A DNA stretch of 64,000 nt from Maribacter sp. ACAM166 (GTDB lineage: Bacteria > Bacteroidota > Bacteroidia > Flavobacteriales > Flavobacteriaceae), in contig NZ_VAUW01000024.1 in assembly GCF_005771495.1 (NCBI RefSeq), positions 1-64,000 on the forward strand, read 5' to 3'. The position numbers and the translations under genes are program-made. This document shows, one piece after another, positions 54,192 through 63,821 of this stretch (positions within the stretch are counted from its first letter, which is position 1; every line of letters starts with the position of its first letter). The notes under the pieces were generated by a model that saw only the letters and a program-made list of their open reading frames with translations, was not told the origin of the DNA and ran no database searches.

Positions 54192-55454
54192 TTAATTTTC
54201 TTGAAAGAAAATCTTGAAATGATGTTCATTAGCGTCATAACTATAGGAAGGTTTGAACCCATAGCGGTCACATATTTTTTTCACGATTGCCAACCCTAGT
54301 ACGGTAGATTTCACTTCGTCCGATTCTTTATAAAACCGATGGAATAATTGGTCAGGTTTCAGAATGGCTCGGGCACCTTTATTTTTCACAGTTAGAAATC
54401 CTTTTTCTAGAACTACCTCTATTGGGGTATTTGGCAAGGCATATTTTATGGCGTTAGATAATAAATTCTCGCAAAGTACTACTGCTAGATTTTCATCCAT
54501 CAAAAGAATAACCTCCTCTTTACTTTTCAATTGTATTTCTGAAGGATAAAGTTCAGAGAGATTTTCAATTCGTTTTTCAAGAACTTTGTTCAAGTTACAA
54601 GGCGTTACGTTTTCGAATTGCTTGTTTTCAATTTTGGAAAGTAGTCCAAGTTTTTTGTTTAATTGTTTGAGTCGATGAATATCATTTTGAATGGAGGATA
54701 ATTGTTCGAATTGTAGATTATTGAGCTTCTCACCGTTAATAATCGTATCTACCTTTGCCTGTATAATAGCTAAAGGGGTTTGGAGTTCATGAGAAACATC
54801 TTCTGTAAATTGTTTCAGGGTTTTATAATCAGAACGAACTTTATCGGTCAACGTGGTAATTTCGGTATTGAGTTCAGAAAATTCTAAAATATCACTATCT
54901 ACCAGTGAAATAGTGTTTTCAGAAGTCAATGAAAATAGCTTCATTTGCTCCAAATTCTTAAAAAATGGATGCCATAGTTTTCGCGTTCTAGATTTATTCA
55001 AATAGAACAGAAAGATGAACACGAGTAAAATGACGATGAGATAAGAAACGACAACGGCAATCAAGATATCTTCTGATTCTACAATAAGTGCGCGAACGGT
55101 TATCCGGTACTTTTGGTTATTAATAATAGAGAAAGAAGTTAGCTCTCGAAACTCTTCTATTTCATTTTGGGAAGGGTCAAAAATCAAGGTATCCTTTAAA
55201 TGTACAACCTCTAATTGAGAAACAGTTTCGACCTCAACCATAGGAGGGAGTTGGTACATAGTACTGTTTTCAGAAATTGAATTTTTAATTCGTGCTTCCG
55301 TAGAACGTAGCTCCTCTTCTACCTCTCTTTGTAAAAGATTCTGTACGTAAAAATAAAGTCCAATTGTACTGAATACCATTAACACAAGACTAATCCAAAG
55401 AAATGTTTTAGACGTCTTTCGTAGTAATCGTATCTTTTTAGTATGCGCTGTCAT
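54192..55454 (-). CDS. Sensor histidine kinase
   Basis: 420 residues. Two membrane segments (about 15-33 and 129-151) enclose a small periplasmic domain. A HisKA dimerisation domain follows with the phosphoacceptor histidine in FTEDVSHELQTPLAIIQ, then an ATPase domain with the N box LCENLLSNAIKYALP and the segments LFHRFYK and GLAIVKKICDRYG. The usual DxG box reads KNKGARAI, a variant seen in some kinases of this group. Its gene starts 3 bp after the response-regulator gene. It probably controls the broken receptor and COG4705 genes downstream. Confidence 0.9.
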   Translation of the reverse strand: MTAHTKKIRLLRKTSKTFLWISLVLMVFSTIGLYFYVQNLLQREVEEELRSTEARIKNSISENSTMYQLPPMVEVETVSQLEVVHLKDTLIFDPSQNEIEEFRELTSFSIINNQKYRITVRALIVESEDILIAVVVSYLIVILLVFIFLFYLNKSRTRKLWHPFFKNLEQMKLFSLTSENTISLVDSDILEFSELNTEITTLTDKVRSDYKTLKQFTEDVSHELQTPLAIIQAKVDTIINGEKLNNLQFEQLSSIQNDIHRLKQLNKKLGLLSKIENKQFENVTPCNLNKVLEKRIENLSELYPSEIQLKSKEEVILLMDENLAVVLCENLLSNAIKYALPNTPIEVVLEKGFLTVKNKGARAILKPDQLFHRFYKESDEVKSTVLGLAIVKKICDRYGFKPSYSYDANEHHFKIFFQEN

Positions 55455-55457
55455 TGA

Positions 55458-56132
55458 TTAACCTTCCATAAATTTATCACCACTACCATAAGCGGTCTTA
55501 ATGTATTTTGCTCCGGCATCGGTCATTTTTTTACGTAGGTTGTTAATATGAACGTAGATAAAATCGTAATTATTAGCCAAATCGCTATGATCTCCCCATA
55601 AATGTTCGGCAATTATTTCTTTGGAAAGGACCCTTCCCTTATTGGTAATAAAAAACAACAGCAAATCATATTCTTTACGCGTAAGCGCCATCGGTTTTTC
55701 GTCGATATAAGAGGTTCGGGATCTGGTATCGATTGAAATTTCATTAAACTCCAATCGTTCTGTGCCACCAAACTTTCCCCTTCTTAGCACTGCCTTTATT
55801 CGGGAGTTCAATTCGGCTAAATGGAAAGGTTTGGTCAGGTAGTCGTCTGCCCCTAAATCAAGTCCTCTCAACTTATCCTCTAAGGAGTTATTGGCAGAAA
55901 TAATGATGGTAGCCGATTCTTTTTTATTCTTCTTTAGTAGCTTGAGAATATCTAGACCGCTGCCAGTTATTAAATTAATATCCAATACTAATAGGTCATA
56001 TTCGTATAGGTCTATTTTATACAAAGCTTGCTCATAGCTGGAAGCTGTTTCACATACATTCCCATCTTTTTCCAAGTAATTGGCGATGGCATATAGCAAG
56101 GCATCTTCGTCTTCTACTATTAGAATTTTCAT
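55458..56132 (-). CDS. OmpR-family response regulator
   Basis: 224 residues. The receiver has the acidic pocket (LIVEDEDALL), the phosphorylation site in YDLLVLDINLITGSG and the lysine in DDYLTKPFHLAEL. A winged-helix domain follows (ALTRKEYDLLLFFITNKGRVLSKE, then NLRKKMTDAGAKYIKTAYGSG). It is the first gene of the unit with the histidine kinase. Confidence 0.93.
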   Translation of the reverse strand: MKILIVEDEDALLYAIANYLEKDGNVCETASSYEQALYKIDLYEYDLLVLDINLITGSGLDILKLLKKNKKESATIIISANNSLEDKLRGLDLGADDYLTKPFHLAELNSRIKAVLRRGKFGGTERLEFNEISIDTRSRTSYIDEKPMALTRKEYDLLLFFITNKGRVLSKEIIAEHLWGDHSDLANNYDFIYVHINNLRKKMTDAGAKYIKTAYGSGDKFMEG

Positions 56133-56218
56133 GGCCCAAGGTTAAGGTATAAATATACGTTGCATATCTAAAGAAATTCTAAAGAACCATAAAGGCATAC
56201 ATTTGGGATTGTAAAATA

Positions 56219-56806
56219 TTAGTCCTTCTTTTTTTTACTGACCAACCCTTTGGTAAACTCATTAAGTGTTTCAACCTTTTCCTCGAAATCGCCCTTTATG
56301 GACTTTCGATATTCGTTGAGGTTTTTTACAAGATCATCGATATTTTCAGGCAGTACATCCTCAAAAAATTGTCGTAGTCGTTTAGCCGTTGTTGGTGACT
56401 TTCCATTAGTGGAAATAGCCACTTTCACATTACCCTTTGTCACGATACCGCCCATATAGAAATCACAAAAAGGAGGATTATCAGCAACATTAACCAGAAT
56501 CTGTTGTTCTCTACAATCATGATATACTTGCTCATTTACAGGAACATTATCGGTCGTTGCAATAGCCATATGTTTTCCGTTTATGAAAGACTTATCATAT
56601 GAAGCCAAATTCATTTTTATATTGAATTTATTGGCCAATGCAATAGTATCCTCCCTAAACATGGGCGAGACCATTTCTACCTGAGCATTCGGGCTTGATT
56701 TAAGTAAAAAGGTCAATTTTTCTAAGGCTACATTACCGCCTCCAATTATTACTATTTGTAGGTTAGATACTTTTAAAAAAACTGGGTAAAGCTCATTCCG
56801 TTCCAT
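56219..56806 (-). CDS. Precorrin-2 dehydrogenase / sirohydrochlorin ferrochelatase (siroheme synthase N-terminal type)
   Basis: 195 residues with an NAD-binding fold (LQIVIIGGGNVALEKLTFLL), the CysG/Met8 segment VADNPPFCDFYMGGIV and the dimerisation tail TAKRLRQFFEDVLPENIDDLVKN. It oxidises precorrin-2 to sirohydrochlorin and may insert iron to make siroheme for sulfite or nitrite reductases. The uroporphyrinogen methyltransferase part is not fused and is not in the window. It neighbours DUF4202 on the same strand, a combination seen with siroheme and sulfate-assimilation genes. Confidence 0.92.
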   Translation of the reverse strand: MERNELYPVFLKVSNLQIVIIGGGNVALEKLTFLLKSSPNAQVEMVSPMFREDTIALANKFNIKMNLASYDKSFINGKHMAIATTDNVPVNEQVYHDCREQQILVNVADNPPFCDFYMGGIVTKGNVKVAISTNGKSPTTAKRLRQFFEDVLPENIDDLVKNLNEYRKSIKGDFEEKVETLNEFTKGLVSKKKKD

Positions 56807-56840
56807 GTATATATATTTAAGCTATGATAATGCTTTAGTA

Positions 56841-57428
56841 CTACGCAAGAGCCTTAGTAACTAAATTTAGTGCGTATTTAGAAAGCGGTAATTTTAATGC
56901 TGCTTCTTGACCTTTTACAGACATTTTTCGCCAGGTTTTTTGAAGAATACCAATGGTTTTATCTTCAGGATGTTTTAGGGCAAAAGACTCAAAATAGTAC
57001 TGTAAAAAAACCAAACAGATAACATCTTCTAAGCACTGTGTTTCTTCGTTTTTCTTGAGTTGTTTTTTTTCAAGCAGGAAGCAAACGTTGTCTATAGTAT
57101 CTTGGCTGTAACCGACATCTTGTAAAATAAGCGATGCTTTCTTGGCATGGAATGTTTTCAAATCTTGTCTCCATCGTAAGTATCCCTCACGATTCATATC
57201 ATAAGATGCCCTAGCAATTTCCCACCTACAGATATGTTGACAACGCACAGTGATACGTAATATTTCGGATGCTGTAGGGTGAAATTCATTCAAACATTCT
57301 GTCATACGAATGCTATAAAGCACTTCTTTGGGGTATGTTTTACCCTCAAAAATTTCGGTATAAGGGTCTTGTTTGTTAGCGGCATCAAACTGCTGAAAAG
57401 CCAGTACTAATTTATTTGGGGTCGCCAT
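56841..57428 (-). CDS. DUF4202 family protein
   Basis: 195 residues of the DUF4202 family: AFQQFDAANKQDPYTE, then RCQHICRWEIARASYDMNREGYLRWR and LEDVICLVFLQYYFESFA. The histidines and acidic residues recall an HD-like helical metal-binding fold, but activity is unknown. It sits 34 bp upstream of the siroheme dehydrogenase gene, so it is probably co-transcribed. The family often accompanies sulfur-assimilation genes. Confidence 0.88.
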   Translation of the reverse strand: MATPNKLVLAFQQFDAANKQDPYTEIFEGKTYPKEVLYSIRMTECLNEFHPTASEILRITVRCQHICRWEIARASYDMNREGYLRWRQDLKTFHAKKASLILQDVGYSQDTIDNVCFLLEKKQLKKNEETQCLEDVICLVFLQYYFESFALKHPEDKTIGILQKTWRKMSVKGQEAALKLPLSKYALNLVTKALA

Positions 57429-57925
57429 AATCTTTGAGTTGCGCCAAAGCTATTCAGAAAAGCCAACATACACAAAGCCATGTTCTATTTTAAAAGATAA
57501 GTAGTGGGCGCATCAAAACGTATATTCAAATTTTCTTCTATTTTCAATGAGAATATATTATAATCAATTAGGAAGCGTAAGTGAAGAAGAAATAACTAGC
57601 ATTGAGATGGTCGATACAAACAAACCTTAGTTCAGCACCATGATTGTTTTATCGTAAATGAGAAAGGTTTTGGCGCTTAAAATTTTAGTATTTTGTTAGT
57701 ACAAAATCTCAAGAGGTGAATGAGCATTATGTACACCTTGTATGTTCCGATCCAAAGAATAATTTTAATAAAAAACTGATTTAACTATTTATTATAACTC
57801 AAATAACAGGACTTATCCTACATTTAATCAATATGTTAGCGTATATTTAATACTGGCTAAAAAAAAATTATTTATTACGTATAATAGCTACTATATATTA
57901 CCATTCGTACTTATCAATAACCAAC
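57429..57925. other. Intergenic stretch, nothing identified
   Basis: About 500 AT-rich bases between two divergent genes. A 7-bp inverted repeat (ATTTTGT-tagt-ACAAAAT, near 57,688) is the only structure seen; its meaning is unclear. No coding remnant recognised. Confidence 0.35.
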
Positions 57926-58060
57926 ATGGCACCATTTAAGACCAAAATTAAACCAGGTAATAAAAGCGAATCATCAATCGTGAAAGCTATAAAATTTACC
58001 ATCATAATTGCAGTAATTGGTGTGCTGCTCTGCTTTGTCTTTTTGGCCCTAGAGCGATAA
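57926..58060 (+). CDS. Small single-pass membrane protein (44 residues)
   Basis: MAPFKTKIKPGNKSESSIVK begins a basic N-terminus, followed by one membrane segment (FTIIIAVIGVLLCFVFLAL) and a short ER tail. It is too short for most gene callers, but it has a clear start, a positive-inside arrangement and lies 43 bp before the deaminase gene. No family recognised. Confidence 0.55.
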   Translation: MAPFKTKIKPGNKSESSIVKAIKFTIIIAVIGVLLCFVFLALER

Positions 58061-58103
58061 TATAATTCGCTCCCGTTTATGGTAGCTGTTCAATTTATTC
58101 TAA

Positions 58104-58544
58104 ATGAGTGCAAATCACTTACATTTTATGAGAAGGGCAATTTATTTGTCCAAATTGGGAAGAGAAAATGATGGAGGGTCATTTGGGGCTGTAATCGTAA
58201 AAGACGGTGAAATCATTTCCGAAGGGTTTAATAAAGTAAAATCCTTAACCGATTGTACCCAGCATGCAGAGCTTTTGGTAATTCAAGCGGCATGTAGGAG
58301 ATTGAAATCCACTACGCTAAAAGAGTGTATACTTTATACAAGTTGTGAGCCTTGTATGATGTGTTTAGGGGCAAGTTATTGGGCGAAATTTCAAAAAATT
58401 TATTATGGTGCCTCTGCGCTACAGGCTAAAGAATATGGATTCGTCTATTCTACTATGTTTTATGCCTCTGATAAAGGCGCAAGACATAAAGAATTTAATT
58501 TAGAGCAATTATTAGCAAATGAGGCGGTATTGGTATGGCAATGA
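58104..58544 (+). CDS. Nucleoside/guanine deaminase-type zinc enzyme
   Basis: 146 residues of the cytidine-deaminase-like fold: GGSFGAVIVKDGEIISEGFN, the zinc motif HAE in QHAELLVIQAA, and PCMMC in YTSCEPCMMCLGASYWAKF. The C-terminal part KEYGFVYSTMFYAS resembles guanine deaminases of the B. subtilis GuaD kind rather than TadA. The likely reaction is hydrolytic deamination of guanine or a related base. It may share a transcript with the preceding small membrane protein. Confidence 0.85.
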   Translation: MSANHLHFMRRAIYLSKLGRENDGGSFGAVIVKDGEIISEGFNKVKSLTDCTQHAELLVIQAACRRLKSTTLKECILYTSCEPCMMCLGASYWAKFQKIYYGASALQAKEYGFVYSTMFYASDKGARHKEFNLEQLLANEAVLVWQ

Positions 58545-58610
58545 TTAGACCAGTTTCTTTAAGTTGATATTGAATAATCGTAGAGACCTAAAGCATACAA
58601 CCATGCACAG

Positions 58611-59822
58611 TTAAGGTTGCATAACTGGTAATTCTAACATGCGTTCGGGGCCATAAAATTTAAAGGCGATACCAAACGCGATAACCGAAAGCACCATACC
58701 AATCATAAATATAGTATACGTCCATCGTAATATTCTGTATTTTCTCTCGAGAACAATTCCAAGAAAATAAAGGTCTTTAGTTAAAGAGCTATAAATATAA
58801 TCCTTATCCTTAATAAGTTGGGCCATTGCCCACTCGTACTGTGCTAATTCCATTTTATGAAAATTGCCAAAGAAAAGAAGGTTTACCTTTTTTGACTTTA
58901 CTTCTTCTTCAGTGAACTGCCCTGAGGTAACATTGGGTTTGGTGGCCAAAACTGACATCACCATAGATACAATACTGAAAATAATAAAAACGAACGTTGG
59001 ATAGATAAGATAATCGTTTGATGGATTGTCTAACTTGGGTATTAGGTTAGACAGCGCCATAGAAATGATAATTGCATTTACCGATAATAGTATATTGGCT
59101 TTTGTATCTGCTATATCGCTCAATTTTAGGTGATTTCGTAAAGTTACTCTGTATAAAGTCTGGATGCCCCTGTCTGGGAGTTCACCTTTGAACTTGGCCT
59201 TTAGACTTTCTTTCTTAACAAGTTTGTTATTTTTCTTTTTCGCCTTTATGAGCTTCTTAATATTCTTGTCCTTACCTTCTTGCCAGTTTGCTAGCGCATA
59301 ATCGGTATAAAAGCGATGTTTGGTTCGTAGCAGGCGTATATTTTCTTGTCTCCAGTCTGCAGTAGAATAATTTTGAAACCCAAGAGAAGCAAGTTCTTCA
59401 CGCAACAATTCTGAAGTTTCCCTAAAACTTTTGACGGCAAAATATGATGAGTTTGCATCGCATATTATTTCTTCTAGTTTATTTTTAGGCTCATAGCCTT
59501 CTGCAGTTGCCATAATTAAATTACAAACACTATCCATAAAACCTGAAGAGCAGTCATTTTCACCTAAGAACGCTTTGGCTAAATCACAACTACGTTCTTC
59601 ATGATTGTTATATGAAACAGTGTAACCTAGGTCATGAAACCATGCCGCTACCAATAGTTGCTCTGTTTTTTTTTCATTTACTTGTTCACTCTGGATCAGT
59701 TCTTTGGTACTTTCTACCACACGTTGTGTGTGCCTTAGATTATGATACAGGTAATTTGGACTAGAATTAGAGGACAGTTTATTCGTGGCGAATTCTTCTG
59801 CTTTAATTATTATTGTTGACAT
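58611..59822 (-). CDS. HD-domain phosphohydrolase fused to a Pycsar-effector-type membrane domain
   Basis: 403 residues. The N-terminal HD domain (about 25-200) has LYHNLRHTQRVV, the HD pair in AAWFHDLGYTVS, and NNHEERSCDLA, which should bind metal. A charged linker (KKLIKAKKKNNKLVKKESLKA) leads to a PycTM/DUF5706-like domain: LYRVTLRNHLKLSDIADTKA, ILLSVNAIIISMALSNL, a second membrane pair, and a last one near 370-390. PycTM proteins are effectors of cyclic-nucleotide defence, but no cyclase gene lies nearby. It lies 54 bp downstream of the metallophosphatase-barrel gene on the same strand. Confidence 0.85.
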   Translation of the reverse strand: MSTIIIKAEEFATNKLSSNSSPNYLYHNLRHTQRVVESTKELIQSEQVNEKKTEQLLVAAWFHDLGYTVSYNNHEERSCDLAKAFLGENDCSSGFMDSVCNLIMATAEGYEPKNKLEEIICDANSSYFAVKSFRETSELLREELASLGFQNYSTADWRQENIRLLRTKHRFYTDYALANWQEGKDKNIKKLIKAKKKNNKLVKKESLKAKFKGELPDRGIQTLYRVTLRNHLKLSDIADTKANILLSVNAIIISMALSNLIPKLDNPSNDYLIYPTFVFIIFSIVSMVMSVLATKPNVTSGQFTEEEVKSKKVNLLFFGNFHKMELAQYEWAMAQLIKDKDYIYSSLTKDLYFLGIVLERKYRILRWTYTIFMIGMVLSVIAFGIAFKFYGPERMLELPVMQP

Positions 59823-59876
59823 ACTTTATTTTTAAAGAGTAACACTCATGAAATTAAGGAATTAAAACTCCTTTTG

Positions 59877-62800
59877 TTAGATAGATAGACCAAAACCTAC
59901 CTGAATCAGGTTACTTTCCTTAGAGTTGAAATATCCTATATTAAATGTTAATGCCTTTAAACTACTAATCCAGAAGCCACCACCCTGAGATGTATGCCAT
60001 ACATTAGAATTTTCATTAGGCTGCCATACCCTACCATAGTCAAAGCCGCCATACATACCGATAGTAACCGGCGAAACTGCAGTAACATAACGTTTGAGCT
60101 TTAATTTTAAATCTGATGATTGATAAAAATAAGACTTCCCGGTAAATCGTTCATCTCTAAATCCTCGTAGACCATTGCCACCACCTAGAGCAGGAGTATG
60201 GTAAAAGAATACTGTATTATAGTCAAATAATCCCTTATATTCTGCCATGGTACTATAAACCAAAGAACCTGAGGATTCCAATTTGTGGTCAAAACCAACC
60301 TTTAAGGAAGCATATCCAAATTTATTCGAATTGAGACTTAGGTTCGTTTTATATCCCGCCGCAAACCCAAAGTAAATAGCTTTGGATGGAAAATCTCCGG
60401 CATCATTACGGTCATATTCCCCTGTTAATTCTAAACCACCATAAGTTTGGTTATCAAAAACGGTATTACTTAAATTACTTGGATTAAAAAAGCGCTGCGG
60501 ATTGTCGGCTACCTTAAAAGATTCAAAAAGTGTTTTTATGCGTAGGCTGTAGTATGCGAGACCTACACTTGCTTTGAACTTTTGAATTCTAGCCCTGTAA
60601 AAATCCCTTCCTTCATTATCTTCATTATTTATGGATTCATTCCCATATCCAAAAAAGTTACTTACGTAGCGATCATTGGTAAAGTAGGCATCCATTTCAA
60701 AATTCCAACCGGGAAAAACACTTCCATATTTACCTGAATACGCTATTTCTGCAGCTTCAAAATTGAAAAAGTAGTTAGCACTCATACTGTGTTTCTGTTT
60801 AAACGAATTACCATTAATTCCATTCTTCGTATAAGTATTTGAGGCTCCTAAAAATGAGCCGTCATCTGTTCTAAAACCAGCAGTTGGCACTAATATATTT
60901 GTGTTGGGGGTGAAGTATCTGAAATGGTACGTATTCGTTTTGTAGTTATTGGTGAGATGCGTTATAGGCTTTAATTCTTCAAAATTGATTTTCTCATGTT
61001 CCCAATCATATATGCGTATTTTCTTTCTGTCTTCAATATCATAGGTGTCTTCACCATAGCCGCCTATAATTTTTAGTTTTGTATTCGGGTTTGCCTTTCC
61101 TTCAACCACAAAAACATCATCATCACCAAGTCCATATATCCATAGTTCTTTCGTAAGGCTATCGTTGAAAGCTCTGGAATACATTAGCTCATTTTTTTTA
61201 TCCGATAAATTTCGCGTCACAGTCACTTTCGTTTCACCATTACCCATTCTGGTAATAGTGAAAATATCGTCTTTTTCAGTTCCTTTAATGGCAACAATTT
61301 TATTCAGGTATTCTGCATATTTCTTAGCAACCTGGGGCAAAGTTTTAAGACGTTGTATCAAGCTCTCTTTAATGAATTCTGATGTTTCGTCCTGTACGGC
61401 AAAAGGTAGGCGTTTAAATGCTTTCTCAATTATAGTTGGAGTAATGCCTTGTTGAATAGCGTTAGCTTCCTCTACCCAGACTTCAGGCCCGTAAGAAGTA
61501 AGTAAAGTACGATCCAACTTATTACCTGAAAGATTAAGCCATTTTACATTGTCTACATCACCATCATAGGTTTCCCAATTCCTGGCGTTAGGAACGAACC
61601 ATTGTATGAACGGTATCACTTTACCATCGAATCTAGGAAACACGTTATCACGATCTCTTGGTACCGGCATAAATTCTTTTTCACCATCGGGACTTTCGTA
61701 CTCAATCCACCTCCATTGATCTTGGTGCCGATCCCAATCGCCAATAAGCATATCAAAAATTCGAGCTCTTATCAAGCTTTTTTCATCAACCGAATAAGAT
61801 TCATCACTCTTAATTTTTTCAAGCATATCGGTCGTGCTTTCATAGTCCGTCACTTTACCAGAATTCTGGTCAATCGTTCTTCTATAGCCTTTATAATTTG
61901 CTTGTTCTTCGGAAGGTCTTCGTTCTATAAAGTAAAGTTCATCACCATAATCATCATTGAATTCCTTTAAGATCTCCTGTTTTGGCACATAAAACAATTC
62001 GGTATCAGAATGATTAATTTCTGCAGACTCTGCCAATGGGTCTACCACCATTTGCATATAAGGATGAGCGGTAGAGAAAAAATCTGATATCACTTTTTCA
62101 GCCCAAGTATCTTGATAATCTGTAGTGTTATATGCGATACCTGGTAATTTGAACTTTAGAAACTTAAGTGCGCTTTTACGTAAAGATCGCATAGCGTATT
62201 GCTTGCCATTGGCATCCTCTAGGCGTAAAGAAAAAGATTGGTGACCACCACCTTCTTTAATAACCTTTAGTCCGCCATAAAGTGTATCTAGCATAACTAC
62301 CGTTGCATCAACCGGCTGACCATAGTATGAGCGGTAGCGTTTACCCCATAAGAACTCATAAAAGCTTCCTTTCTTATAAGCGTTAGGGTCGTCAAGAATT
62401 TTCACTTTTTCGATTTTGTTCGTACTTGCTGTAAAATTGGAAAACTCTTTTTTCGGTTCTAGTTTCGGTAATACAGGAAAAGTTGTACTAGAAGATAAAT
62501 CGTCTTCTGAAACAAAGGTGACTTTAGAACTGCCATCATCATAGTAATCTAAACGGGCAAACCCACGATCACCAAAGGCATATTCCCCTTCAAAATTTAA
62601 AGACCCACCAATGGCGCTAATTTTGCCAGGGCCTAATTTGGTAGCGCTTTTAGCACCTAGAGACCCACTGATGATTTGGTGTATGTCTCCACCTTCAAGC
62701 AATTGAAGACTCTCTTCGTGACCAGAAATTAAGGTAATTCGGTCATTAGCTTGTGCCAATGCGCTAACAGCAATGCGCAGGTAGTTATATCTTCTAGAAT

Positions 62801-63617
62801 TTACATGTTCTGGATTAAAAGCACCTAAATCCATTACTGTATTTTTAACGGTGCCTAAAACAGGAAATGGCTTTAAATGATCTTGAACGGTTGTCTTACC
62901 GGCATATATACCATTAGTGAATACTGGGTGGTGCATGGCAATAACAATGTTTTTCCCTTGGCCGTCACCAATATAACCTTCTAGCTCTTCCATGAAACGC
63001 CTACGGGTGATAATGTCGCTACATTTACTATTAATGCCTTCAATTCGAGACCAATTTGATATAAACCATTTAGAGTCTACCAAAATTAAATCTAAATCGT
63101 CATTGATAACCCTATAATCAATTGGGCAACCGTTATCTGGAGCTACTTCGGTATTTTTTCTATCCAGGTCTTTTAGGTAATCTTCAACCTTTTCAATTTT
63201 ATTGAGTTGAAAACTTTTCCACTCATTATTACCAGGCAAGAATACTGTTTCCCCATTAAAATTAGCGGAGAGGTTCAGCTGCTGTTGAATAAGAAGACTG
63301 TCTACGTTCCAATTTTCGGAAGTTGGAGAAATATTATCCCCTGTGAAAATAAGCATGCTATTTTTAGATGCATTATCTAATTCTTTTTTAAATCTAACTA
63401 AAAGAGAATTGTTTGATGGGGATGAAGTATTTCCCAATCCTCCGGCAATGTAAAATGAATAGGTAATTTCATTATTAGAATTCTCATTTTCAGCATTGAC
63501 AATGCTTTGCTCCTTAAACGTGGCGCAAGAAGAAATCAACAATAAAAGAACTAATAAACTGATAGTCTTCGCAAAATATATATTTGCCCATGGATAAAAA
63601 TAGGGTTGAATGGTCAT
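59877..63617 (-). CDS. Lipoprotein with calcineurin-like phosphatase domain and C-terminal outer-membrane barrel
   Basis: 1246 residues. A lipoprotein-like signal (ISLLVLLLLISSCATF) precedes a metallophosphoesterase domain: YSFYIAGGLGNTSS, IFTGDNISP, FLPGNNEW, VIAMHHPVF and LISGHEESLQ are the metal-binding blocks. A long middle follows, including AMRSLRKSALKFLK and IGDWDRHQDQWRW, the latter kinase-like in feel. The C-terminal third is an Omp85-type barrel with GGGNGLRGFRDERF and a terminal aromatic-rich strand. It is probably an outer-membrane protein with the phosphatase domain on one face. The substrate is unknown. The domain order is typical of Flavobacteriia. Confidence 0.87.
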   Translation of the reverse strand: MTIQPYFYPWANIYFAKTISLLVLLLLISSCATFKEQSIVNAENENSNNEITYSFYIAGGLGNTSSPSNNSLLVRFKKELDNASKNSMLIFTGDNISPTSENWNVDSLLIQQQLNLSANFNGETVFLPGNNEWKSFQLNKIEKVEDYLKDLDRKNTEVAPDNGCPIDYRVINDDLDLILVDSKWFISNWSRIEGINSKCSDIITRRRFMEELEGYIGDGQGKNIVIAMHHPVFTNGIYAGKTTVQDHLKPFPVLGTVKNTVMDLGAFNPEHVNSRRYNYLRIAVSALAQANDRITLISGHEESLQLLEGGDIHQIISGSLGAKSATKLGPGKISAIGGSLNFEGEYAFGDRGFARLDYYDDGSSKVTFVSEDDLSSSTTFPVLPKLEPKKEFSNFTASTNKIEKVKILDDPNAYKKGSFYEFLWGKRYRSYYGQPVDATVVMLDTLYGGLKVIKEGGGHQSFSLRLEDANGKQYAMRSLRKSALKFLKFKLPGIAYNTTDYQDTWAEKVISDFFSTAHPYMQMVVDPLAESAEINHSDTELFYVPKQEILKEFNDDYGDELYFIERRPSEEQANYKGYRRTIDQNSGKVTDYESTTDMLEKIKSDESYSVDEKSLIRARIFDMLIGDWDRHQDQWRWIEYESPDGEKEFMPVPRDRDNVFPRFDGKVIPFIQWFVPNARNWETYDGDVDNVKWLNLSGNKLDRTLLTSYGPEVWVEEANAIQQGITPTIIEKAFKRLPFAVQDETSEFIKESLIQRLKTLPQVAKKYAEYLNKIVAIKGTEKDDIFTITRMGNGETKVTVTRNLSDKKNELMYSRAFNDSLTKELWIYGLGDDDVFVVEGKANPNTKLKIIGGYGEDTYDIEDRKKIRIYDWEHEKINFEELKPITHLTNNYKTNTYHFRYFTPNTNILVPTAGFRTDDGSFLGASNTYTKNGINGNSFKQKHSMSANYFFNFEAAEIAYSGKYGSVFPGWNFEMDAYFTNDRYVSNFFGYGNESINNEDNEGRDFYRARIQKFKASVGLAYYSLRIKTLFESFKVADNPQRFFNPSNLSNTVFDNQTYGGLELTGEYDRNDAGDFPSKAIYFGFAAGYKTNLSLNSNKFGYASLKVGFDHKLESSGSLVYSTMAEYKGLFDYNTVFFYHTPALGGGNGLRGFRDERFTGKSYFYQSSDLKLKLKRYVTAVSPVTIGMYGGFDYGRVWQPNENSNVWHTSQGGGFWISSLKALTFNIGYFNSKESNLIQVGFGLSI

Positions 63618-63645
63618 AGATTAAAACTCTTTAGATATATGTAGC

Positions 63646-63816
63646 TTAATTATTAAAAAACACGTTTGAAATGATTACACCTATAATTAGGAAGACTAGA
63701 AACACGACAAGTATTGTCACTCCTAATTTTGTTTTTTTATTCTTTTGAAGAATGAATTCTCTTGTTTCTTCCTCAGATTCTTTTACAAACTGTGTTTCTT
63801 CTGGTCCTTGTTTCAT
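63646..63816 (-). CDS. Small single-pass membrane protein (56 residues)
   Basis: An acidic start (MKQGPEETQFVKESEEETRE) is followed by a lysine stretch and one membrane segment (LGVTILVVFLVFLIIGVIIS). It lies 28 bp upstream of the metallophosphatase-barrel gene, so it is probably the first gene of that operon. No family recognised. Confidence 0.55.
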   Translation of the reverse strand: MKQGPEETQFVKESEEETREFILQKNKKTKLGVTILVVFLVFLIIGVIISNVFFNN

Positions 63817-63821
63817 GAGTT

